This document shows positions 55,010 to 64,000 of a stretch of 64,000 nucleotides of DNA, piece after piece (the stretch's first letter is position 1; each line of letters opens with the position of its first letter). The stretch lies in the NCBI GenBank assembly GCA_016650125.1, contig JAENWT010000014.1, forward strand, positions 1-64,000. The letters are read 5' to 3'. Source of the DNA: Thermoleophilia bacterium (lineage in GTDB: Bacteria; Actinomycetota; Thermoleophilia; Solirubrobacterales; 70-9). The notes under the pieces were generated by a model. The model saw only the letters and a program-made list of their open reading frames with translations, had not been told where the DNA came from and ran no database searches. Position numbers and translations under genes: made by a program.

Positions 55010-57007
55010 ATGGATTACTTCGTAACCGGCGGTACAGGATTTATCGGGCGCCATCTGGTCGAGAGACTCATGAAGCGCGAAGGAACCATCTACATGCTGG
55101 TGCGCGAAGGCTCCCGCGGGCGCTTTGAGAAACTACTCGCCGGCTGGGGCGCCGACGCCGACCGGGTCGTACCGGTCATCGGGGACCTCTCGCAACCGTT
55201 CCTGGGCGTCTCCGACAAGGAGATCGCCGACCTGACCGGCAAGATCGGCCACTTCTACCACCTCGCCGCGATCTACGACATGGAGGCCTCCGAGGAATCG
55301 ATGCGGGCCGCCAACATCGACGGGACCGTCCACGCCGTCGAGCTCGCGAACAAGCTTGAAGTCGGCTGTTTCGAGTTGGCCAGCTCGATCGCCGTCGCCG
55401 GCCTTTACAAGGGCACCTGGCGTGAGGAACAGTTCGACGAAGCCGAGAACCTCGACACCAATGCCTACTTCCGGACCAAGCACGAGTCCGAAAGGGTCGT
55501 CCGTGACCAGTCCACCCGGCCCTGGCGGGCCTACCGTCCCGGCATCGTCGTCGGCAGCTCCGAGACCGGAGAAATGGACAAGATCGACGGTCCGTACTAC
55601 TTCTTCAAGCTGATCAAGCGCCTGCGCGCGGTCCTGCCGCCCTGGTTGCCGACGGTCGGGGTCGAAGGCAAGCAGATCAACGTCGTGCCGGTCGATTTCG
55701 TGGCCGCCGCGATCGACCACATCAGCCACGTGGAAGGCCTCGACAACCAGGCCTTCCACCTCACTGACCCGAATCCGCTCACCGCCGGTCAGCTGCTCAA
55801 CCTCTTCTCGAGGTCGGCCAGCGCCCCGCAGATGTCGGTGCGCATCGACCCGGAGATGCTCAACATCATTCCGCCGGCCGTCCGCGGCGGCCTGATGATG
55901 CTGCCGCCCGTGAAGCGCATCTCCGACAACGTGCTCAACGACGTCGGTATTCCGCGCGAGGTGCTGATCCACATCAACTACCCGACCACGTTCGACTGCA
56001 AGAACACGCTGGCCGCGCTCGAGGGATCCGACATCTCGGTGCCGCCGCTGGCGACCTACTCCGACAAGCTCTGGGACTACTGGGAGCGCGAGCTCGATCC
56101 CGATCTCTTCAAGGACCGCTCGCTGGGCGGCGCGATCGGCGGCAAGATCGTGATGATCACCGGCGCTTCGTCCGGTATCGGGCAGGCGGCAGCCGAAAAG
56201 GCGGCCGCGGCCGGTGCCAAGGTGCTGCTCGTAGCCCGCAGCGTCGACAAGCTCGAGGTCGTAAAGGCTGCGATCGAAGCGGAAGGTGGCGAAGCCGCCA
56301 TCCACGCCTGCGACCTTGCCGACGTCGATGACATCGAGCGCATGGGGAAGGTTGTGCTGGCCGAGCACGGCCACGTCGATATCCTGGTGAACAATGCCGG
56401 CCGCTCGATCCGCCGCTCGGTAGCGCTCTCTTACGACCGCTTCCACGACTACGAGCGCACCATGCAGCTCAATTATTTCGGCTCCTTGAAGCTGATCCTG
56501 ACGCTGCTACCGCGTATGCGCGAACGCAAGAGCGGCCACATCATCAACATCAGCTCGATCGGTGTCCAGACGAACACGCCGAGGTTTTCGGCCTACGTCG
56601 CTTCGAAGGCGGCACTCGACGCCTTCAGCCGCACGATCGCCTCGGAGATCGTCGACGACCGGGTCCACATCACCTCGATCTACATGCCGCTGGTGAGGAC
56701 GCCGATGATCGCGCCGACCAAGATGTACGACGCCTTCCCGACCATGACCCCCGACGAAGCAGCGGAGATGATCACGGGGGCGATGATCAGCAAGCCCAAG
56801 AAGGTCGCGACCAAGCTCGGCAACTTCGGCGAGCTGCTCTACGCGATCTCACCGAAGGCAAGCGACGCTGTTCTCAACCAGGGCTACAAGCTGTTCCCAG
56901 AGTCGAAGGCGGCCAAGGGCCAGGTCGAAGGTGAGGGTGCGCCGGACAAGGCGGTCTCCACGGAAGCCGTCGCCTTCGCGCACCTGCTGCGCGGCGTCCA
57001 CTGGTAG
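55010..57007 (+). CDS. Two-domain SDR, fatty acyl-CoA reductase (AcrA1-like)
   Basis: ATG 55010 has a strong GGAGGAGG and gives 665 residues. Residues 1-~370 are an extended SDR (MDYFVTGGTGFIGRHLVERL, YFRTKHESERVV for Y-x-x-x-K, YRPGIVVGSS). Residues ~380-640 are a second, classical SDR (IVMITGASSGIGQAAAEKAA, VNNAGRS, NISSIGVQTNTPRFSAYVASKAA). This double layout matches mycobacterial AcrA1 and related acyl-CoA reductases, which reduce long-chain acyl-CoA toward fatty alcohol. The C-terminal LGNFGELLYAISPKASD resembles the same family. It is followed after six bases by an alkyl-DHAP-synthase-like oxidase, so the two are co-transcribed. Confidence 0.82.
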   Translation: MDYFVTGGTGFIGRHLVERLMKREGTIYMLVREGSRGRFEKLLAGWGADADRVVPVIGDLSQPFLGVSDKEIADLTGKIGHFYHLAAIYDMEASEESMRAANIDGTVHAVELANKLEVGCFELASSIAVAGLYKGTWREEQFDEAENLDTNAYFRTKHESERVVRDQSTRPWRAYRPGIVVGSSETGEMDKIDGPYYFFKLIKRLRAVLPPWLPTVGVEGKQINVVPVDFVAAAIDHISHVEGLDNQAFHLTDPNPLTAGQLLNLFSRSASAPQMSVRIDPEMLNIIPPAVRGGLMMLPPVKRISDNVLNDVGIPREVLIHINYPTTFDCKNTLAALEGSDISVPPLATYSDKLWDYWERELDPDLFKDRSLGGAIGGKIVMITGASSGIGQAAAEKAAAAGAKVLLVARSVDKLEVVKAAIEAEGGEAAIHACDLADVDDIERMGKVVLAEHGHVDILVNNAGRSIRRSVALSYDRFHDYERTMQLNYFGSLKLILTLLPRMRERKSGHIINISSIGVQTNTPRFSAYVASKAALDAFSRTIASEIVDDRVHITSIYMPLVRTPMIAPTKMYDAFPTMTPDEAAEMITGAMISKPKKVATKLGNFGELLYAISPKASDAVLNQGYKLFPESKAAKGQVEGEGAPDKAVSTEAVAFAHLLRGVHW

Positions 57008-57013
57008 GCAACG

Positions 57014-58639
57014 GTGCCCCGGCGGCTCAAGCACTGGGGCTGGGGATACGAGGATCAGCAGCGGCCTGAGCACGAGGTTGAAGAGGCCGCTGCCGGGATC
57101 CGGGCCATGCTCGGATTCGGCGGCGAGGTGCGGGCGGCGAAGCCGCTGGACGAAGTTGAACTGAGGGGTCCGAGGCTCGAAGCCCCGGCCGGCAACGACG
57201 GGCTCTTCTCCGCCGACCGTCACGACCGGGCGGTGCACGCGCTCGGCAAGGCCTACCGCGACATCGTGCGCGGCCACCGCGGCGAGTTCCCGAACCCGCC
57301 CGACCTGGTCGCCTACCCGGCGGATGAGGCCGGGGTCGCCCAGGTCCTGGACCGGGCCGCGGACTGGGGTGCAGCGGTCATCCCGTTCGGCGGAGGGACC
57401 AGCGTCGCCGGTGGCATCGAGCCGCGACTGGCCGACGAGGACCAGCCCAGCGTCTCACTCGACCTGACCCGTCTCGACCAGGTGCTGGAGATCGACCACA
57501 CCTCGCTGGCCGCCCGGATCCAGGGCGGGGTTCGGGGCCCCCACATGGAGGATCAGCTGCGCGAGCACGATCTGACCCTCCGCCACTACCCGCAGTCCTT
57601 CGAGTACGCGACGCTCGGCGGCTGGATCGCCACCCGGGCCGGCGGGCACTTCGCGACCGGCGAGACCCACATCGACGACCTGGTCGAGTCGGTCTCGGCG
57701 ATCAGTCCGGCCGGCCATTGGCAGAGCCGGCGGCTGCCCGGGTCCGGGGCCGGGCCGTCACCAGACCGCATGCTGGTCGGTTCCGAGGGAATCCTCGGAG
57801 TGATCACCGAAGCCTGGATGAGAGTCAGGCCGAGACCGGTATTCAAGGCGACCGCGGTGGTCGAGTTCGACGACTTCACCGCGGCGGCGACCGGTGCGGT
57901 GCGCGCGATCGTGCAGTCCCGCCTCGGACCGAGCAACTGCCGGCTGATCGATCCCATGGAAGCGGGGACCATGGGGGCCGGCGACGGCAGCGCGACCCTG
58001 CTGCTGCTCGGCTTCGAGTCGGCCGACGTACCGGTGGGCGAGCTTCTGGACCAGGCGACCCAGATCGCCACCGACCATGGTGGCCGGTTGACCAACCAGT
58101 CGGTGAAGGGGCCCGACTCCGGAGGAACGGGCGGCGGAGGCAGCTCGGACAAGTGGCGCGACGCTTTCCTGCTCGCTCCGTACATCCGGGACACCTTCGT
58201 CTCCTGCGGCGTTCTCTCCGAGACTTTCGAGACGGCGATTACCTGGAACCGGTTCGAGGAGTTCCACAGGGAGGTGAAGGCGGCGGCCATTGCGGCCGTG
58301 GCCGAAGTCTGCGGCGCTCCAAAGGAAGGCGAAGGCGCCCCGCGGATCAGCTGCCGGCTGACCCACGTCTACCCCGACGGCGCCGCGCCCTACTTCACGG
58401 TGATCGCCCCGGCGATCCGCGGCGGCGAAGTCGAGCAGTGGGACGAGATCAAGGCAGCAGCCTCACAGGCGATCATCGATAACGGAGGAACGATCACTCA
58501 TCACCATGCGGTGGGAAGAGATCACAGACCCTGGTACGACCAGCAGCGGCCTGACCTGTTCGCCAACGCTCTGGGTGCCGCAAAAGCGGTTGTTGATCCG
58601 GAAAAACTGCTTAATCCCGGGGTACTCATAGATCCTTGA
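57014..58639 (+). CDS. FAD-linked oxidase, alkyldihydroxyacetonephosphate synthase-like
   Basis: The product has 541 residues. It opens with RRLKHWGWGYEDQ, the W-G-W/Y-G element of the AGPS branch. The FAD-binding PCMH domain follows (VIPFGGGTSVAGGIEPR, with LRHYPQSFEYATLGGWIATRAGGHFATGETHIDDLV in place of the flavin loop). The C-terminal cap includes TGGGGSSDKWRDAFLLAPYIRD, SCRLTHVYPDGAAPYFTV and GGTITHHHAVGRDHRPWYDQQ. The last resembles the histidine-rich active-site element of AGPS. Such enzymes exchange the acyl chain of acyl-DHAP for a fatty alcohol to make an ether bond. Its partner upstream could supply the alcohol. D-lactate or glycolate oxidase relatives are the alternative. Confidence 0.8.
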   Translation: MPRRLKHWGWGYEDQQRPEHEVEEAAAGIRAMLGFGGEVRAAKPLDEVELRGPRLEAPAGNDGLFSADRHDRAVHALGKAYRDIVRGHRGEFPNPPDLVAYPADEAGVAQVLDRAADWGAAVIPFGGGTSVAGGIEPRLADEDQPSVSLDLTRLDQVLEIDHTSLAARIQGGVRGPHMEDQLREHDLTLRHYPQSFEYATLGGWIATRAGGHFATGETHIDDLVESVSAISPAGHWQSRRLPGSGAGPSPDRMLVGSEGILGVITEAWMRVRPRPVFKATAVVEFDDFTAAATGAVRAIVQSRLGPSNCRLIDPMEAGTMGAGDGSATLLLLGFESADVPVGELLDQATQIATDHGGRLTNQSVKGPDSGGTGGGGSSDKWRDAFLLAPYIRDTFVSCGVLSETFETAITWNRFEEFHREVKAAAIAAVAEVCGAPKEGEGAPRISCRLTHVYPDGAAPYFTVIAPAIRGGEVEQWDEIKAAASQAIIDNGGTITHHHAVGRDHRPWYDQQRPDLFANALGAAKAVVDPEKLLNPGVLIDP

Positions 58640-59220
58640 TTCGGTCTGCCGGCGGGGGCGCGGGCAAAGAATCGTTCTTTTTCATCGACTATGGATGAAA
58701 AAGGACGATTGTGTTGGTTCGGGGTCGGTCTGCCGCGGGTGACGGGTCGCCTGCGACATCGCACGGGTCAGCTTCGGCGAACTGGGTCGGTTACGACCTG
58801 AGCCTGGGTCCCTAGCCGACCCAGTTCCGGATTTGGCGTCCTGCCTGGGTCTCGGGTACTTCGGCCCGGGGCCTCCCGATCACTTCGATCTTTGCGGGCT
58901 TTCGGTGCTCGGCCCTTTGCGACATCGCACGGGTCAGGCCTCGGTTACTTCGGGCTCAGGTGTGGTTCGGGTACCCCTGTCCAGGTGCCTCGCTGTTGGA
59001 TCAACCTGGGCGCGGCGCGAACGATTTCTCGTCCCGTCGACTAACCGCAACCTGGACAGGGGTACCCGGACCGCGCCTACGGCACATCGCCACCCCGGCA
59101 TCCTGGACAGGGATGCCTGCACCGCACCCCACGGCAGGCCGCTCTTCGTGAAGGACTCCCGTCAGATCTCGGCCGAAACCGTGTCATCGCGGCCCAAATC
59201 GTTAGCCTTCTGCGACTTTG
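58640..59220. repeat. Intergenic region packed with inverted and direct repeats
   Basis: No gene is convincing in these 581 bases. A 17-bp stem with one G-U pair at 58670-58686 / 58694-58710 (AATCGTTCTTTTTCATC) probably terminates the operon. GAACTGGGTCGG at 58779-58790 pairs with 58816-58827. A 19-bp perfect repeat, CGGGTACCCCTGTCCAGGT, at 58968-58986 pairs with 59050-59068, and a decayed copy lies near 59102. TGCGACATCGCACGGGTCAG occurs twice, at 58752 and 58918. The UbiA promoter should be near the right end. Confidence 0.7.
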
Positions 59221-60138
59221 ATGGAAGCTGCCTCCTCCGAAACCTCTGAACACACGCTGACTGAACGGGGTCCCCTCAGGGCAGCCTTGAAGACTGCTCG
59301 TCCTCACGAGTGGGTCAAGAACGTCCTGGTTTTCGCCGGGCTGCTGTTCTCCGGGCAGGTCGACGAGCCCTGGGCGATCGGCCAGGCTCTGATCACTTTC
59401 GCCGCTTTCTGCGCGATCTCGAGCGCCGGCTACTTCATCAATGACCTCAACGACGTCGAGCTCGACCGCCAGCACCCGAAGAAGCGCTTCCGGCCGATCG
59501 CCGCCGGCCAGCTCTCGGTCGGCTCGGCCTGGGTGATCGCCTCCGGGCTCGCGGTCGGCGCGATTGCCGTCGCCTTCCTGGCGGTCAACTGGAAGGTCGG
59601 CCTCATGGTCAGCGGCTACGGCGCAATCCAGGTCGCTTACAGCTTCGGCCTCAAGCAGGTCGTGATCATCGACGTCATGACCCTGGCCGCCCTGTTCATC
59701 CTGCGGGTGATGGCCGGTGCCGAGGCGGTGGACACGGTTGCCTCGGAGTGGCTGATCCTCTGCACCGGCATGCTCGCCTGCTTCCTCGGCTTCACCAAAC
59801 GCCGCCAGGAAGCGGTTTCCGAACTTCATGAAGGTACGAGCAGCCGCCCCGTGCTCGAGCATTATTCGTTGCCCTTCCTTGACCAGATGGTGGCCATGGT
59901 CACCACAGGAACGGTGATCAGCTACGCCATCTACACGATCGATTCACCGCTGATCGGCAGCAAGATGATGCTCACGATCCCGCCTGTGGTCTACGGAATC
60001 TTCCGATACCTCTACCTGATCTACGACCGGTCCGACGACCGTTCGACGGCCGCGATCGTGGCCGAAGATCGCGGCGTGATCCTGGCCGGCGCCGTTTTCG
60101 CGATCACCGCGTTCCTGCTGCTCTACGTTTTCAACTGA
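59221..60138 (+). CDS. UbiA-family prenyltransferase, decaprenyl-phosphate phosphoribosyltransferase-like
   Basis: ATG 59221 gives 305 residues. About eight to nine membrane segments are visible. The first Asp-rich motif reads YFINDLNDVELDRQHPKKRFRPIAAG (N-D-x-x-D-x-x-x-D), and the second lies in GFTKRRQEAVSEL. The opening ARPHEWVKNVLVFAGLLFSGQ is characteristic of the DPPR-synthase branch (Rv3806c-like) rather than quinone prenylation. That enzyme transfers phosphoribose to decaprenyl phosphate, the first step toward decaprenyl-phosphoarabinose for wall arabinan. The oxidase and epimerase partners are not in this window. The alternative is an unassigned UbiA family member. Confidence 0.8.
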   Translation: MEAASSETSEHTLTERGPLRAALKTARPHEWVKNVLVFAGLLFSGQVDEPWAIGQALITFAAFCAISSAGYFINDLNDVELDRQHPKKRFRPIAAGQLSVGSAWVIASGLAVGAIAVAFLAVNWKVGLMVSGYGAIQVAYSFGLKQVVIIDVMTLAALFILRVMAGAEAVDTVASEWLILCTGMLACFLGFTKRRQEAVSELHEGTSSRPVLEHYSLPFLDQMVAMVTTGTVISYAIYTIDSPLIGSKMMLTIPPVVYGIFRYLYLIYDRSDDRSTAAIVAEDRGVILAGAVFAITAFLLLYVFN

Positions 60139-60429
60139 AAGAAACGGCGTTTTCCCCTTGCAGCACCGAACGGTGCACGGTCAATCTTCGCTTGACTTTG
60201 GTGAAATCGCCCTTAACCGTGTGGGAAGAACATGGGAGACGGGTGAGGACGCTCTGAGACCCGACGAGAGTCGGAAAGCGTCCTGATCGACACTCTGATG
60301 TCTGTGGAATCTCGAATCGCAGGGCAGACATCCGGGCCGTTTCAAGGCTTTCCCGCCGTTCACAAGCCAATACACATTGACTAATGCACCGAGATTTCAA
60401 CTGGTGCTTGTGAAATTACGGAGAAAAAA
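60139..60429. other. Intergenic region upstream of the DUF11 surface protein
   Basis: This 291-base gap contains no recognisable gene, tRNA or strong hairpin. The short open frames in it lack ribosome sites and family similarity. It should contain the promoter of the downstream gene. GGAG lies about seven bases before the TTG start at 60430. Confidence 0.5.
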
Positions 60430-63400
60430 TTGAATCCCGTCGCCCGAATGACTGTCCGTCTGCTCGCTCTCTGCGCCGTTTTGGCCCTGGGACTGTTCAC
60501 CGTTTCGACCGCTCAGGCGGCCGGCACTCCGAACCTGAACCTGAGCGCCAACGCCAGTAATCCCCTTTATGGCGAGACCGGCACCGTTTCGGTTACGGCG
60601 TCACTGCCGAACGGCGAGCCGAAGGGCTACAACCTCAGCTTCCGTGTCGTGCTTCCGGCCGGCATCAGTTAGTTACGCGGGTGGCGCCCTATACGCGCCG
60701 CAGATCATCAGCAACGCGCCGACCACAGGCAAGACGACGCTGATCTTCTCGAACATCTCGGACCTCGTCGCCAACTCGAATCAGGCGATCGGTTTCAACG
60801 TCACCCACAATCCCGCGCTCTACGAAGTCGGCGACACGTACAACATCACCTACGAGGCTTTCGTCAACACCGATCCGCGGATCCTGCCGGCCTTCAACGC
60901 TTCCGGCGTCGCCGTACCCGCCTCTTCGACCGGCAGCGCCAGCGCGTCCACCGTGTCGAAGATCAACGCGATCCGCATCACCAAGTCCGAGCCGAGCCGT
61001 GAAGGCGAGATCCTCCGGGGCGTCCACGACAACCAGACGATCTACACGCTGAAGCTGCGCAACAACAACATCAACCCGACGCTGACCACAACGATCGACG
61101 ACTACCTGCCCGCCGGCCTCGAGTACCTCGGCTGCCAGGGCGACGCTGACAACACCACGAACGCGCCGACCAATTCCGGCAGCGCCGACGAATATCCCGG
61201 CTCCGGCCCGATCGTCGTCGGGTCGGTCGCCAACTGCCACGCCGCGCAGTCCGTCGAGACCGTGCAGATCGACCCCGACGGACCGTCCGGCCCGCTGGCC
61301 GACGGCGTCTACACGCACGTGCGCTGGGCGACCGGCAACCTGGCCCCCGGCCAGGAGATCACTTACAGCTACCGCGCCGCGGTCCCGCTGACCAACAACA
61401 CGCTCAACTGGAGCGGCACCGAGCCGGACAAGTTCTCCGGTGACCAGGCCGCGAACCTCGACAACAACGCGGCCAACCCGGGCAACGAAGTCCAGGACGA
61501 GCAGGTACTGACCAACTACGCCGAGGGCGCCGGCGCCTACCAGAAGACGGCCGGAGGCACGATCAATGCCACTGACAACACGTCGCTGACCCGCACCGCC
61601 GAGGACCTGGTCGTCTACAAGACCAACCTCACCTCCGACACCCTCGCCCAGGGCGCCACCAACACCTGGGAGCTGCGCTTCCGCACCGGCGAGTACCGCT
61701 ACAGCGAAGGCATCGTCGTCACCGACAAGCCCGACGACGAGATCGTCAACGTGGTGAACGTCGCCGGTGCCGGATTCACCACCAAGGCGTGGGACGTGCT
61801 CGACCACAACATGAAGTGGAAGATCCCCGGTCCGATCGCCCCCGGTGCCACGGTCACGCTGACTTACACGGCGAACGCCGTCTCGTCGGCCAGCCTCCAC
61901 ACCGGACAGACCGCGGTCAACACGGTCGGCGCGCCCAAGTACTTCGGCATCCCCGAGGCGGACCGCACCAACCCGTGGACCTACCGCGAATACGCCAGCA
62001 ACAACGACTCGGTGATCCTCGCCTTCGAGTTCGCCGAGATCTCGGTGGTGAAGACCACGACGGCTCCGGGCTTCCCGGACATCGCCGACGCACCGGTCGA
62101 GCAGTCCTTCGGCTGGCGCATCGTCGTCAAGAACAACGCCGACACGGCCCGCGCGTTCGACACGATCGTCCAAGACACCCTGCCGCCGGCCTGGACCTAC
62201 GACGCCGGATCGACCTCGATCACCGGTGCGACCACGGCAGAACCCGCTGTAGTGACGGACCCGGCCGGTGACCAGCTGACCTGGAACTTCTCCGGTCAGA
62301 CGATCCAGCCCGGTGCCAGCGTCGTGATCACCTTCACGGCCACACCGCAGCTCGCGGCCCGCGCCAACCCGCCGGTCCAGACCAACGACTCCGACGCTGC
62401 CTCGAAGGACTCGAGTGGCAACCCCGGCAACGCCGACGGTCCGTACACCGACGAGGACGACGCCCACGCGACCCTCAAGTTCCCGATCGCCGACCTGGTC
62501 CTGACCAAGACGGCTCCGGCCGAGGTCCAGTCGAACGAAGAGTTCAACTACACGATCAAGGTCGAGAACAAGGGCCCGGACACGGCCACCAACGTCGTGA
62601 TCAACGACCCGCTGCCCGCCGGCCTGACCTTCGTGTCATCGGCCGACTGCAGCTCCGCCGCTGTCTGCAACATCGGAACGCTCGCTTCCGGTGCCTCGAA
62701 GACAGTGATCATCAGGGTCAAGGCCACCTACGCGGTTGCCGGCACCATCGTTGTCAACACCGCGGTCGCCACCCAGAAGGAATGGGAGCCGACCCCGGAC
62801 GACAACACGGACACGGTCGAAACCCACGTACTGGGCGAAGCGAACGTCGAGATCACCAAGACGGCCGCTCCGACCGACGCCCGCCCGGGTGACATCGTCA
62901 CCTACTCGCTGAAGGCCAAGAACATCGGCACGGCGATCGCGAACAACGTCGTGATCACCGACTCCCTGCCGGTCGGCGTCAGCTTCGTCTCGGCCGACGC
63001 GCCGTGTGTTGAAGCCACCGGCACCGTCACCTGCGAGATCGGTTCGCTCAACCCGGGCGAGGAACACACCTACCAGGTCAAGGTCAAGGTCGATCCGTGG
63101 GGCAGCGCCAATACCGCGGAAGACCACCTGCTCGACGTCCAGAAGGTCGAAGCCCAGATCGACCTCGAGGCCGGCGAGCTGAAGACCGTCTCCGTGACCT
63201 GCCCGAGCGGATACTTCGCCTCGGACGGTTCGGTCCGGATCGATCACGTCGATCAGGGCACCGGCGACTGGCCGACCCCGCAGGTCCTGGAATCTCGCGC
63301 CAGCAGCCTCGGCACCTGGCAGGGCACCGTGAAGAACACAGCCACCGGCCGCGCCCAGGCAAAGATCTTCGCCGTCTGCATCAAACAGAGCACAGTTGAC

Positions 63401-64000
63401 GGCACCCACAGCCACAACCTGATCACCACGGCCCCGGTCACAAGCACCAGCCCGGTTCTCGCAGGCCAGAACACCGCCACCCTTCAGTGCGGCCCCGGCC
63501 AGGTGGCAATCCAGCCCGGCTTCATCTCGAGTACCCCCGCCGACCTGATCTACTCGCAGCCCGCGGGCAATGGCTGGAAGTTCATCCTCGACAACCACGC
63601 GCCGGCAACAGTTACCTTCTCGATCCGCTGCATGACCAGGCAAGTGGCCTTCGCCAGCGGTCACACCCACGACCTGAAGCTCGAGCGCATCACCAACGAT
63701 GTCGTGGTGGGACCGGGCAAAGTTAACGAGGCGCAATTGACCTGCGCCGATGGCAGCAAGGGCATCGTCGCCGGCTGGGACCTCGACCACGGCCTGCTTT
63801 CCCTCGGCAACGATCCAAGGCCGGTCACCCGCGCCTACAAGCTCTACAACCCGACGGGCGCACCGCTCCATGCCCGCCTCAGCCTGCTCTGCCTCGGTGA
63901 CCGGACGGCCGGAGAGCACCTTGCTCCGCAGAGCTACATCAACACCGCCTCGGTCTCGACCACCTCGCCCGAATCCAGCATCTTGAATAACAGCTCGTCC
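60430..64000 (+). CDS. Large secreted DUF11-repeat surface protein, frameshifted at 60667-60674 and cut by the window end
   Basis: TTG 60430 starts a signal peptide (RLLALCAVLALGLFTVSTAQAAG) and a first beta domain. At 60670 a TAG stops the frame after 80 codons. The reading continues one frame over (SYAGGALYAPQIISNAPTTG) and stays open to the last base, more than 1100 further codons. AGTT is duplicated at 60667-60674; one copy fewer restores the frame. The body has isopeptide/DUF11-type Ig repeats, such as ADLVLTKTAPAEVQSNEEF with NPLPAGLTFVSS-like motifs near 62490-62650 and ANVEITKTAAPTDARPGDIV at 62845-63010. It is probably a long cell-surface fibre. Confidence 0.8.

Noticed and set aside
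55133-56446. 437-codon minus-strand frame opposite the acyl-CoA reductase
   Set aside because: It is a shadow without motifs. The plus strand encodes two intact SDR domains with a strong ribosome site.
58833-59249. 138-codon plus-strand frame in the repeat-rich gap
   Set aside because: It spans several inverted repeats, overlaps the UbiA start in another frame, and has no ribosome site or recognisable motif.
60689-62467. 592-codon minus-strand open frame (and 62636-63919, 427 codons)
   Set aside because: Both lie opposite the DUF11 protein. Their translations are low-complexity V/G/R/D-rich shadows, and the plus frame shows clear DUF11 motifs.

Overview
The window is GC-rich chromosomal DNA from an actinobacterium, most likely class Thermoleophilia (Solirubrobacterales-like). 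The evidence is gene content: a fused E2-E1 2-oxoglutarate dehydrogenase, a c-di-AMP riboswitch ahead of an NlpC/P60 hydrolase, a decaprenyl-phosphate phosphoribosyltransferase-like UbiA protein, an AcrA1-like acyl-CoA reductase, and many secreted collagen-like, FG-GAP and DUF11 proteins. The taxonomic call is inference from family content, not from a marker gene.

0-10 kb is an accessory region built on a tRNA-Val gene. A transposase tail and a collagen/S74 surface protein lie upstream of the intact tRNA. Two further copies of the tRNA 3' half (45 bp exact, and 44 bp with one deletion) divide the downstream DNA into two stacked insertions. The inner one carries an FG-GAP/collagen surface protein. 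The outer one carries a sigma-like/HNH-repeat regulator, a tandem winged-helix protein and an AbiEi/AbiEii toxin-antitoxin pair. A paralogous FG-GAP gene follows the last repeat. No integrase is visible.

10-26 kb is mixed metabolism and envelope: a cupredoxin lipoprotein, a truncated arylsulfotransferase, a D-cysteine-desulfhydrase-like enzyme with zwf, a polysaccharide deacetylase, a large secreted hydrolase-like protein, a peptidoglycan-binding protein, an FAH-family hydrolase, tRNA-Asp, a zinc-ribbon SDR, ferritin, an enolase-superfamily enzyme and glyoxalase I. A TetR/SRPBCC operon with clear operators ends in a frameshifted gene.

26.8-38.2 kb is an amine/polyamine region: an Orn/Lys/Arg decarboxylase, two paralogous lipoproteins, an aldehyde dehydrogenase remnant, potADBC, an APC permease, and a class III aminotransferase followed by alanine dehydrogenase. 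The last two can form a pyruvate/alanine cycle for amine degradation.

38.5-50.3 kb holds a secreted beta-propeller-like protein, a trypsin-like protease, an acyl-CoA dehydrogenase, the riboswitch-controlled NlpC/P60 gene (apparently starting at AUC), an SDR, aconitase, an AlkC-like repair protein, a secreted protein with a broken signal-peptide frame, and an Mrr-type restriction enzyme. Long perfect hairpins sit between several of these genes.

50.9-64 kb holds the 1314-residue E2-E1 fusion with its own lipoyl domain. Next is an acyl-CoA reductase plus alkyl-DHAP-synthase-like pair that suggests ether-lipid synthesis, then a repeat-rich intergenic region and a UbiA prenyltransferase. The window ends in a large DUF11 surface protein that is interrupted by a 4-bp duplication and runs off the end.
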